From Elysia marginata (Eukaryota > Mollusca > Gastropoda > Plakobranchidae), in assembly GCA_019649035.1 (NCBI GenBank), contig BMAT01011596.1:144767-169419 (forward strand): a stretch of DNA of 24,653 bases. Direction: 5' to 3'. Below are positions 1 through 8,355 of this stretch, one piece after another. The stretch's first letter is position 1. Each line of letters starts with the position of its first letter. The notes below the pieces were generated by a model, which saw only the letters and a list, made by a program, of their open reading frames with translations, searched no databases and had not been told where the DNA came from. Made by a program: the position numbers and the translations under genes.

Positions 1-1158
1 TCTGGTGCTCACATACCAGCGCGCCCTTTGAAGTACTCACATTGTTTGAGAGATCGCGACCGACGATAATGCACTCATTGCACCCTCAACCTTGTCTACT
101 TACTTAAAGATATTAAAGAAAAAATTCCTAGGGTGCCGATGATAGAAAGCGCGCGTGAGGTTTAAGCCATCGTTGCGAAATTCTTTTCTATTTTAGAAAA
201 TTACAATATTGGCTTCAGGTTTAAATAAATAGCAAAGGCCAAAAAAATCTTACCATCTGATTACTGATATGCTTTACTGTCGACCACTAAGTTTTAAATC
301 CTTATGGTTTGGTTCGATTTTAAAACAATGAGATATTGCGATACTATAATTATATATATTCTTTTTAAAATAATAAAGCCAAATTGTGCGGGTGGATAAA
401 AAAAAACCCAGAAAAGTAATCGAAAATCAGGCAGCGAACGCAAGGAGGGTGGTAATGAAAACTTCCTTCAACATGGAAATACATCATTAAACGAGAACGT
501 TGTAGATGCTATTAATTAGTTTTTTATAAAAGGAAACCTGAAGGCCACTGTCTTACCTTGATCGAGTTTCTATCCTACCTGTATACATTATGCGCAGTTA
601 GTGTGAATTTAGAGCTAGAGGGAGAGAAACAGTCTGGCTTTGTGTATACATATTAGCTCCGTCTATTTAATTTCTGAAACAAGTGAAACAAAAAGCAGTG
701 GGTTAATTTTAAAAATTCTACATGCTCAGACTCTCTGAATAGGATGATTCGTTAATTAGGGGAAATGGTAGTTTTAATCTCTCCCTTTCTAACAGTTCAA
801 GAAAAGGCTTCATGAATCAGATATAGAATAATGTAACAAAGAAATGCGTCGAGTTAGAAAGAGACTAGTTCATAATCGCCCGAGAGAAACAAACAGAGCT
901 TGAATTTTTTCCCTGGAAACTTAAATTGATGAAATAAAGGACGGGGGAGGTGCCGCGCGATTTAGTGAAATCAATTGTGAGTCTGCGCAATATAATTATT
1001 GGAGTTGAAAACAAACTATGGCCTTTTGAGTCTCTCTAAATGATGAGGGATGTGCAGAGAACTATGGTTGCCAATGTCTATTTTAGATCTTGCTTTTTTA
1101 AGAAGAAAAATAATGTGCCTGATTCAATCAAACTTCTCTTTCTCTATGTGTGTTGCAG
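1..1158. other. Non-coding sequence upstream of first visible exon
   Basis: AT-rich DNA ending in a pyrimidine-rich tract and the AG acceptor at 1157-1158. I looked for an earlier VWC or laminin-G exon and found no cysteine-rich open stretch between splice sites. It is most likely the 3' part of an intron of the NELL-like gene, because the VWC domain at 1159 is incomplete at its N-terminus and must be continued by an exon to the left of the window. Confidence 0.6.
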
Positions 1159-1264
1159 GAAGGCCGTATGGAGTGCACCACTTTAAACATTACAGAATCC
1201 TGTCCGAAGCTCGACTGTCCAAAGAAAATCAACATCCACGATAAATGCTGTCCGGTTTGCGAAG
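1159..1264 (+). CDS. NELL2: NELL-like gene, exon encoding the C-terminal half of a VWC domain
   Basis: Internal exon of 106 nt: acceptor TGTTGCAG ends at 1158, first codon GAA, donor GAAG|GTAAAT at 1265, so phase 0 in and phase 1 out. It encodes about 35 residues with the typical end of a von Willebrand C domain: G-R-M-E-C, then ESCPKLDC, then DKCCPVC. An N-I-T glycosylation sequon lies between the first cysteines. VWC modules in secreted proteins bind other extracellular proteins. In NELL1/NELL2 a VWC of this shape sits directly before the first EGF repeat, and here the next exon is exactly that. The N-terminal half of the domain must lie in an upstream exon not in the window. Kielin/chordin-like or VWCE proteins also have VWC domains, but the downstream EGF pair favours NELL. 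NELL1 and NELL2 cannot be separated from this fragment. Confidence 0.85.
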
Positions 1265-2010
1265 GTAAATGTTTGACTTAATCTTTCTTTGAATATAAAA
1301 ATGTGTTGATATTTCATGCCTAAATCTAAACCATCAAAAGGCAACAATGCCTTAAATATACTGTCGAGATTACGTCCTAATATACGTAAGGTTTTATGAT
1401 GAATTAAATTTGGCTTTGAGACGAAAAGGAATGATTAAAAAAAAATTTTTTTTTCTGTGTACTTCACTTCATTATTATATGGTGAGAGCGGTTTTAGTAG
1501 TAAAAATGATGGAAAGACAAAGCAAAGTAAAAGAATTTCTTACGCTATTGAAGTCGCGGAACAAAAGAGCAAGAAACAAGGGTCAGGCAGGTAGTTATGA
1601 GAGACCAAGATGTAGCAACAAACATAGAAATACACCGCTTCTGGCATACTGAGGGAGACACATGATTTCACAATGAAAGAATATGTTTTTCAGGTTCAAA
1701 CACTTGTTAGTTGAGAGATAAATGGATGCATCATTAGATTACAGAAATATAGACAGTACTAGACTGTCAAGTTTTCAAATATCTAGACATGATGACGAGT
1801 ACACATTGAAGGATTGACAGGTTAAGAGGTTTTCAGAAATACGAAGACGGACAAAGAAAAAAATGCGTTTGCTTTTGTTTTTAAACACACAGATACGATG
1901 CAAGATTTTAAAGAGAAAAGATGGAAAGTGATAGAAATCTAATATAACATCAGTTAGCATTATGACTAAATGATCAAGCTGTACCACTGTGTGTGTTTCT
2001 CCTCTGCCAG
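1265..2010 (+). other. Intron between VWC and first EGF exons
   Basis: 746-bp phase-1 intron, GTAAAT at the 5' end and CCTCTGCCAG at the 3' end. It is AT-rich with A and T runs around 1438-1453. The open frames in it are short and have no recognisable content. No repeat element was recognised. Confidence 0.8.
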
Positions 2011-2130
2011 GCACGGATTACTGCTCCATGGGGCACACGTGTCACAGGGACGCTACGTGTGTCAACCTGGACACGAAGCTCTTGTGTGTCTGTAACGAAG
2101 GCTTCGAGGGAGACGGCCATAATTGTGAAG
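2011..2130 (+). CDS. NELL2: NELL-like gene, exon encoding EGF-like domain 1
   Basis: Symmetrical phase 1-1 exon of 120 nt, acceptor CCTCTGCCAG, donor GAAG|GTAAAC. With the G carried over from the previous exon it reads EGTDYC and then a complete six-cysteine EGF module with spacing C-x5-C-x5-C-x8-C-x-C-x10-C, ending GDGHNC-E. The CCPVC-EG-TDYC join matches the NELL pattern, where VWC passes directly into a short EGF without a calcium-binding DxDE motif. The fourth-cysteine loop reads C-V-N-L-D-T-K-L-L-C, so the aromatic residue of the Asp/Asn hydroxylation consensus is replaced by Leu and hydroxylation is not predicted. EGF modules of NELL proteins are extracellular; in vertebrates they mediate contacts with partners such as Robo3 and protein kinase C isoforms. 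The GC content is well above that of the flanking introns, as expected for an exon. Confidence 0.92.
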
Positions 2131-2680
2131 GTAAACAAAAAAAAATTATGTTCGTCTTCACAACTCTTTGTTTTTTGTTTGTTTGTTGTTGGTGTTGTTA
2201 TTAAAATCTTGCAGACTTTATTCTGGTGTACCATCGCAATGCTTTTCTTTAATTTGGTTGTGGTGGGCAGGGAGGTAAACTTCATCGAACATAACGTACA
2301 CTTAATAAATTAGAATTGATTGTAGATAGACTGCCCCAAACGTCTCCCCACAATACGTATACACTTCAAATACGCGTGTGCTGTATTTGTGTAGAAAGAA
2401 AAAAAAAGAACGATTAATTGTGAGGTGGTCAGGGAAAATCAGACACAAGCCAGAATTTGACATATCAAGTTACCAACATTTTTATAAAGTACATGTATAT
2501 TTTATACTCTTCAAGAGATTGGAAAAAATTCAACCTCAAGTGTTTCTATAACCTGAGTTTTTTCTTTAAAAGCAACAAACAATAGTTGGTTATATAACAC
2601 GTTATTTTGATGAAAGGTGTCTTACTCAAAACTGGTCTGAGCGACTTGCGCGTGCTTTCCCCAGACCACATCACAATTTG

Positions 2681-2696
2681 CTACATAGCTATGTAG
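2681..2696. repeat. 16-bp perfect palindrome
   Basis: CTACATAG followed directly by its reverse complement CTATGTAG. No matching copy was seen elsewhere in the window. It may be chance. Confidence 0.8.
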
Positions 2697-3561
2697 ACGT
2701 TGAATTGCTGGGTAGCTAGTTGCCAGTGATCACAACCTTCGAGAAAAAAAAAGACTCTGAAAAAAGGTAGCCGTGCATAATTGCATCAACATGAACATTT
2801 CAAAACTTGACGCCGTTCATCTTTGATACTGTCTTTGATATTGTACAGACCTTGCTGCAAGACAAGGCAAAGAACGTACATTGTAAATACATCCATGGCT
2901 TATAATATGGTTTTAACACCTCTGTGTGATGACATGAACATGGACGGATAACGGAGATCTCGTGAAATATTACTCTTAGTACAGCAATGCTATAAGAGTT
3001 TACCGTGAAGATCTTTGAGACTTTCACACTTGATTGTCTTCCATACTGACAGTCCGTCAAAGGAAAAGAAAACCTTTGTTGGCAATCTAAGAAATCTCAA
3101 AAGTTGTGTTTTTACTTTCACATGCGGAGCGATACGGTCTTGATCTCTCTTTTTAAAAAGTTCTAGACCTGAAGTGAGAATCCAAGTTTTTGTTGTGGTT
3201 ATTTTTTCGAGTACGGCATCATATGAGGTAAGAATGTCTCGTCGTTTTTCCATGCGATGACCGAGCCAGATAAACCAGAGCACGGTGCGGCTATCTCACC
3301 TCGTTTTCTTCAGACTGTGTCGAGATATTTCCTTAGATCAACGTCTTTAGATGGTCAGGTGAACATGCACCCAGTTGTCCTTGTGGGAAAGTAAAACCTC
3401 ATGATATGGTAGCGCAACAGGATCGGTATTTTTGTGAACCATCCCACGGAAGGATAATTTTGATAAAGATTCATCAGTGCAACTATGACATTTATGTAAG
3501 ACAAGAATGAAACAGATTAAAAAAAAATCGTTTCACGCTGACAAACATGCAAGTTCTTAGC

Positions 3562-3930
3562 GAGGGTTTTCAAACTTTTTCGCATGGAACAAAACGCCTC
3601 AAATTATTATCATGATCACTGTGAAAAATAATGGCACAAAATTCTTAATTTCTTAAAAAAATTTCGCTGCTGCTATCCCTTATAACACCCCCCGCGTGGT
3701 TGGCAGGCCAGACACGATCACGAGTGCTTTCCGGATTTCTTATCTTACCTGGCCACCGTGTCTGAAGAGCGAACACCCAGGTCCTGAGCATCTGTTGGGT
3801 CGGAAGTAATAACAGGATTAACAGTATCGCGTTACCTCAGGAAGCTTTAGCTCCTCCCGATGTCCGACACCGCCTTGTGAACCTGTAGCGGATCCAGGCG
3901 TTAAAAAATGGGACTTACAGTCATCTCGAA
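3562..3930 (+). mobile_element. Possible fragment of a non-autonomous hAT-like DNA transposon
   Basis: The start, GAGGGTTTTCAAACTTTTT (3562-3580), resembles hAT terminal repeats, which often read CAG-G-GGTTYTCAAACTTTTT. About 110 bp further on the DNA turns GC-rich, with CCCCGCGTGGTTGGCAGGCC (3688-3707), and stays so to about 3900, unlike the AT-rich intron around it. I found no inverted partner of the terminus downstream and no 8-bp target duplication, so ends and class are uncertain. It could equally be another interspersed repeat. Confidence 0.22.
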
Positions 3931-4304
3931 AATGTGGGAGTCATTGTTTATCAGACAATAACTATTTGTTGTATCAAATTTAGCGTGTATAACACTTAGA
4001 AGCGAGATAAATGATACATTTTCAAAGTCTTTTCTTTTACTTTTGTTATTATGTTTGTACTTCTTTGTATCGTATTTTTTTTATTAGAATACATCCTGTT
4101 ATGTTCATTTCCCTATTCCCTAATTCTTATCCGTCTGTCTACAACTTCTACAGAAAGCAACTTTCATTATAACTATTATTATACCGTAATCTGAGGTGTG
4201 TCATACGTCGCTCTTACAAAGATTTCGTGTTTTTTTTAAATCGTGTTCTCGAACTGTTTAAGAGCTTTCCCAACTGTTATCTGCAAATGCATGTGTAATA
4301 TATA

Positions 4305-4332
4305 AAAGTAAGCATGTTAACATGCTTACTTT
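4305..4332. repeat. 28-bp perfect palindrome
   Basis: The left arm AAAGTAAGCATGTT is followed without a spacer by its exact reverse complement; the centre is GTT|AAC at 4318/4319. The symmetry breaks at 4304/4333 and no longer imperfect arms were found. Such a sequence can form a cruciform, or be the centre of a fold-back insertion or an old palindromic junction. Confidence 0.9.
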
Positions 4333-5013
4333 AAGTGCCATAGGAGTCGATTAATTTTTCTGCTCGTTGGTGATATTTTTTTCATTTTATAGAAAATATG
4401 ATTAATAAACTACTGATAAGTAAAATTAGTCATCAAGAAAGTATAGACTTCAAAGAAAGGATATGGAAAAGAACCGAACCTCCCCAGGGAGTTTTGCGAG
4501 ATAAGAGGTTATTTTCAGAACCGGATTACAAGGTAAAGATAATTCTAATCAAGCGAATCAACCTTCCCTGCACTTTTGAAGTGACATTACAGGTCTAGAA
4601 TCTCAATGTGAGTTCAATTGAGCTCACGTCTATCGTGGAATCAAGTTAAGAGGAGAGCATGGTTCTTATTACATCATTTGGTGCACGAGAGGAAAAAAAC
4701 TTTACTTAGATTTGGGCATTTCTAATTATATTAGTTTCTTACACACCATTTTTTATTTTGCAAACTTGTTCTAGAAGATGCAGAAGAGACAAAGTATTTA
4801 AAAAAAAACGACTGGGAGTGGAATAAAAAGAAAAAGTAACTTCAAAAAGTTAACAAAAACAATTTATCCTACTCCTGTTATGTTGCAGAGTCTGCCTGCA
4901 CTGCTTACATCAGTATCGAAAATACACTCACTGGCTTCTTTCGATATTAAATAGATGTCTGCTCACCCAATGGTATCTAGCGATTACCTAGAATTTCGAA
5001 TCCCTCTCATTTT

Positions 5014-5625
5014 TTAAATTCTATCGACGTAAAGCTTAGAAAGCGTAAGCTTTATACATATCGCAGCTTTAATTTTTTTATAATGTTTCGAGACTATAAA
5101 TAATACGCTCACACCTGGAAGAAATCTTAGAGTAATTACCTTGCTCAGTATCTTTGCTTTATCATTGTCTTCTGGACAATCTAGACTTTTCTTGGCTCTT
5201 TCAGTCACTACACTCTTCCTGGCCCTTTCTTTGTGTATGTTTTCTCCATTTATTTCATCTGCCTCATCTTTTGAGTTACATTGCTTAAGTCAACCTGTAT
5301 CCAAAAACGCCTCCCTTTATTCCTTACGTTTTCCATTCTTTGTTATGACAAAAGTTCGCCAGGTCTTTCTTCCACTCTTTTCTCTGTCTGCTGCTCTCTT
5401 GTGTTGCTTCTCCAGCTCAACCACCCCCAGGCATCGCCCATTCAACAGCTCACGTGTCGGTCGCAGCCACTTTGAATGGCTCAAGCTTCCAGGCTCTGAC
5501 TCATCTAGAACATAGCTCTGCTATATTATACACATTCTTGAAAACTCCTTCCTTGGTTTTCCTTTTTCTTCCGTTTTCCGCTTCCCGGTAAATTGTGATG
5601 GCTTTTTTTTTCGTGACTTCGCCAT
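5014..5625 (-). pseudogene. Possible decayed coding remnant, unrecognised
   Basis: On the minus strand one reading frame runs from an ATG at 5625-5623 (start M-A-K-S-R-K-K-K-P) down to 5014 with only three internal stops before its end: TAG at 5523-5521, TAA at 5319-5317 and TGA at 5292-5290. The translation is very rich in Lys, Arg and Glu, for example LEKQHKRAADREKSGRK and KDEADEINGENIHKERARKS. No family was recognised. The sober alternative is composition: this strand is purine-rich, which removes T-containing stop codons and yields charged open frames by itself, and the opposite strand also has a 124-residue Ser/Leu-rich frame at 5141-5515. I list it as a candidate only. Confidence 0.22.
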
Positions 5626-6020
5626 TCCAATATTATGGAGGTACTATAGGTACACATGATTGTCAAATTATCCATGTCCCACACCTTTCCATTTTTTATG
5701 CTGAATTAGCATGATTCAGTTTTCGCTTACACTCTCTCCCCTGTGTTTGGCATACATTTTTTTTACATTATAGGACAAGGCAAAGCGCTTTATCGTTCTT
5801 TTTATTTGACTCTTTAACAAGTGCATGTCTTTAGGCCGTTAGATCAGAATTAAAAAAGAAACAAAAACAAAGGATCAAGTGAACCATAATTATGCTTACG
5901 TTTCTTTACGGTTTGTTAGGTCTAGCGTTTATCTTGCAGCCACAACATCGTTTTTTTAAAAGAAAGTTTCTACTTATTGAGTAGGAATGGAAAAAAATTA
6001 TCGTTAAGGATAAGAAGAAG

Positions 6021-6036
6021 ATTGATTGATTGATTG
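6021..6036. repeat. (ATTG)4 microsatellite
   Basis: Four copies of ATTG, 14 bases before the GAA tract. Confidence 0.85.
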
Positions 6037-6048
6037 AAATTTTTCACA

Positions 6049-6050
<2 letters not shown>

Positions 6051-6079
<29 letters not shown>

Positions 6080-6155
6080 AAGAAGAAGAAGAAGAAGAAG
6101 AAGAAGAAGAAGAAGAAGAAGAAGAAGAAGAAGAAGAAGAAGAAGAAGAAGAAGA
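6051..6155. repeat. Long pure GAA/TTC microsatellite
   Basis: An uninterrupted (AGA)n tract of about 105 bp (35 units), followed by an imperfect tail with GAGGAAG and CGAAGAAGAAGAG up to about 6183. It lies in the intron between the two EGF exons. Long open frames of poly-Lys/Glu/Arg on one strand and poly-Leu/Phe on the other are direct translations of the repeat and are not genes. GAA/TTC tracts of this size are known to form triplex DNA and to be length-variable. Confidence 0.97.
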
Positions 6156-6652
6156 GGAAGAAAATAAAGACGAAGAAGAAGAGCAACAATAGCGACATCA
6201 AAAAATGTCGACGTTAAAAAGACCAGTCGATACTTCAACATAATACTATTTCAATTTATAAATATCGATACAGACAGACCATATCGATTCACGAAGAAGA
6301 GGATCGATCAAAGTAATTCACGCGTTAGGAAACCGATAACACGTACTTTACCAAAGAAGACGACGCTTAGCCTCGACGTGAAACTCACGATTTTCAACAA
6401 CGATTAGATTAGCAAAAAACGTCTGGTCTGGAACAGTGCTAAATGATTTGATTTATAAACTTTCAGACGTGCCGTCTTTGATCTACGAATAAACCTGCCG
6501 AGGCTAGAGCTTAACTATTTGTTAAATTTTCTTTTTCAGTGGGGAAAGGAAGACGGTGTTAAAACCGCTTTAGCTATTCTTATAATTACGAAGCAGACAC
6601 GTTCGAACTCGGCACATGTTTAGACTTTACTGAGAACTCATAGCCCGACAAT

Positions 6653-6668
6653 ACTTCTTATAAGAAGT
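6653..6668. repeat. 16-bp palindrome next to the SINE insertion
   Basis: ACTTCTTA followed by TAAGAAGT. Its right end overlaps the candidate target duplication of the SINE that starts at about 6673. Confidence 0.8.
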
Positions 6669-6672
6669 GTAT

Positions 6673-6990
6673 CAGCGTGGCAGCGTTGCAGAGTGGTTAG
6701 CGTGTCGGACTTTAGATCCAAAGGTCGCGAGTTCGATTCCCGACCATGCCATTTTGTAATTGCCTTGGGAAAACAATTTACCCGAACTTTTTCCATTCCA
6801 CCCACATGTAAAATGAGTACCAGCTACAGGCAATTCTTGAATTTGAGATATGCGCCTGCAACACCCAGCATATGGGTTAAAAGTGGCCTTCAAATGTACT
6901 GGTCTGCTGGGGCATTGCTTAGTGGCGCTGCTCTGTGACGACATAGTTATGCTGAGTAACGAAGCCAAATTTTCCGAAAAGGATTAATAT
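6673..6990 (+). mobile_element. tRNA-headed SINE with a conserved-type core
   Basis: The first 80 bp resemble a tRNA. There is a box A-like TTGCAGAGTGG at 6686-6696, a box B-like AGTTCGATTCC at 6730-6740, and ends GGCA...TGCC that could pair as an acceptor stem. The stems have mismatches, so this is an RNA polymerase III-type SINE head and not a working tRNA gene. After it comes a non-tRNA body (CCTTGGGAAAACAATTTACC, then CCACCCACATGTAAAATGAG), the kind of shared core found after tRNA heads in several metazoan SINE families. A 7-bp direct repeat AGTGTAT at 6666-6672 and 6991-6997 may be the target duplication and sets the ends I give. Family name not assigned. Confidence 0.75.
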
Positions 6991-7599
6991 AGTGTATATT
7001 AATTTGAGAATATAGTGGTCCTAGCTGGAATTGGTTTAAATTCAAGTTCATCTGACTTATTTTGTATATCTTAGTTAAAGACGATTGTCCAAATTACATG
7101 ATTCATTGATCAAACGTTTTCGGAAAGGAGTTATACAGTTATATTTGACTTGAGAAACTAATTTCGAAAACGAAATCAAACAGTGCATTCATGTTACTCA
7201 TAGTCATACATAACATCGCCTGGTCTACAACTGCTATAGGGTTATTGAGTGACGAGCCCCTCTTGTGTATAAAAATTAAAAGGTGTACCCCTAACGGGCT
7301 CTTCTGTGGGATGGGTAGTTCAGCAGAATAAGTCAAGTGCCGAAGCTAAGACAAGTAACTACTCTGTGCCCTAGTATGTATCGATACAGACAGAAAATAC
7401 CAATTCTACACGAATTCGTTCTAAATGAACTTTTAAACTTTAGCAACAACCCAATAACCCATCCAACATTTTAAGCAATATCTCGCGTTAGCGTCTGTTC
7501 TTTCTGGGTGTTATAGAATTTGTTGCTGTTTTTCTAACATGTTGAACGACCTCACAGTATGACCTCATACCACTGTGCTATTTTCCTTCCCTTCTCCAG

Positions 7600-7737
7600 A
7601 TATCGACGAGTGCAAGACGTTGGGAGGCCGGCTCGGGCACCACTGCGGCCCCAACACCCGCTGTGTGAACTACCCGGGAAAATACCAGTGCGACTGTCTG
7701 AGAGGACACAGTCGGCTGGACAACTTCACGTGCTCAG
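7600..7737 (+). CDS. NELL2: NELL-like gene, exon encoding calcium-binding EGF domain 2
   Basis: Acceptor CTTCTCCAG ends at 7599. The exon starts in phase 1 and, with the carried G, reads E-D-I-D-E-C: the calcium-binding EGF signature. Cysteine spacing is C-x10-C-x5-C-x8-C-x-C-x11-C. C-V-N-Y-P-G-K-Y-Q-C fits the Asn/Asp hydroxylation consensus C-x-N-x4-Y-x-C. The end RLDNFTC closely matches the end of the corresponding NELL EGF and contains an N-F-T glycosylation sequon. If spliced at G|GTACCC (7738) this is a 138-nt phase 1-1 exon and the protein continues outside the window. That donor is weaker than those of the two earlier exons (C rather than G at +5), and the frame stays open beyond it; see the next entry. 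Confidence 0.92.
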
Positions 7738-7877
7738 GTACCCATTCTCCGGACTCCTCAGCTAGGAGCTCAGCGCCTGAGAGTGCTCACGTTCTGCTTC
7801 ACACGGACCCGCGGTCCTTGAGTCGCTGGCTGGTGTTGCTAGTAACGTTATTATACCTCACTCAGCGGGGCCAATAG
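7738..7877 (+). CDS. Read-through end of the EGF 2 exon: linker, hydrophobic tail and stop
   Basis: Without splicing at 7738 the EGF frame continues for 46 residues to a TAG at 7875-7877. The first part is a Ser/Pro-rich stretch (THSPDSSARSSAPESA), then HTDPRSLSR, then a hydrophobic run WLVLLVTLLYL and a short polar end TQRGQ. By eye this stretch is about 57% GC, like the exon and unlike the introns, and the high GC continues to about 7940 before dropping sharply. The layout of small residues, a basic spacer and a short C-terminal hydrophobic run resembles a GPI-attachment signal; 11 hydrophobic residues is short for a membrane helix, and the polar tail is not ideal for GPI. It is either the true last exon, an isoform made by intron retention, or plain intron. 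Confidence 0.42.
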
Positions 7878-8355
7878 TTGGTGGGACACATCAAACGGGG
7901 GAAAGGGGTGTGTGCGCTAAGGGAAGAGAGGGATGGGCAAGGGGGTGCGAACGGTAACTTGACGCATTACCATAATTTATGTTTTTAAACAATCTTTTAA
8001 TTTTCAAAGAATTTGCAGATTTATCTTCCAATGGAGGAACAAATCTAGTGGTGGCGATGTACTTAATTAATAATAATGTCCCAGCAAGCTTTGAGAAAAG
8101 TCTGCTATGTGCGCTAAAAATGTTCAAACTGGGCGATAAAGTTTTAAGTAATGTGCGCGTCTGTACTTAAGTTAGCATATCACATCAACAGCTTAGCGCT
8201 TTTATTATAACAACATGCGAATCCAATTATTATTTTAATCGAAATGTGCAGAGCAATGCAAGTTTTGAAGATGACCATGCATCAATGTCTATACGTGCAA
8301 TTCACAGTAAGCGTGCTTTAGCCAATCTTAATAAAATAATGTCATAACAGTGAGA
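7878..8355 (+). other. Possible 3' untranslated region
   Basis: Follows the read-through stop. It is purine- and G-rich to about 7940, then AT-rich. It ends just after the AATAAA at 8330-8335, which would give a 3' UTR of about 470 nt. If exon 3 is spliced at 7738, this is simply intron. Confidence 0.35.
8330..8335 (+). terminator. Candidate polyadenylation signal AATAAA
   Basis: AATAAA within CTTAATAAAATAATGTC, followed by a TGTCATAACAGTGAG stretch. Such hexamers are common by chance in AT-rich DNA; its value is its position downstream of the read-through stop. Confidence 0.35.

Larger units (their letters stand above)
2131..7599 (+). other. Large intron between EGF 1 and EGF 2 exons
   Basis: 5,469-bp phase-1 intron (GTAAAC ... 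CTTCTCCAG). It contains a TTTG-rich run near 2166-2198, palindromes at 2681-2696 and 4305-4332, a GC-richer segment at 3562-3930, a strand-biased open stretch at 5014-5625, a GAA tract at 6051-6155 and a SINE at 6673-6990, each listed separately. Nothing recognisable was seen in 2200-2680, 2700-3560 (apart from unassigned minus-strand open frames), 3931-4304, 4333-5013, 5626-6020, 6160-6650 and 6998-7599. Confidence 0.8.

Noticed and set aside
2131-2204. Read-through of the EGF 1 exon ending in a hydrophobic tail
   Set aside because: It resembles the exon 3 read-through at first sight, but it is plain T-rich intron after a good donor (GTAAAC) and has no exon-like GC content. It is a warning that hydrophobic tails arise from T-rich introns.
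4393-4532. Possible extra exon: TTTTATAG acceptor, open frame with KERIWKRTEPPQGVLRDKR, and donor AAG|GTAAAG
   Set aside because: It enters in phase 1 but leaves in phase 0, so it would break the frame into the EGF 2 exon. EGF 1 and EGF 2 also join perfectly without it. A chance cryptic exon is more likely.
5141-5515. 124-residue plus-strand open frame, the longest ATG frame in the window
   Set aside because: It is Ser/Leu/Phe-rich, as expected from C/T-rich DNA, has no domain pattern, and lies opposite an equally open purine-rich strand. Composition explains it.
6004-6241. Poly-Leu and poly-Phe proteins
   Set aside because: They are translations of the GAA/TTC microsatellite.
6676-6751. 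Functional tRNA gene at the SINE head
   Set aside because: The T and anticodon stems carry mismatches, the apparent anticodon would be TTA, and a SINE core follows directly.
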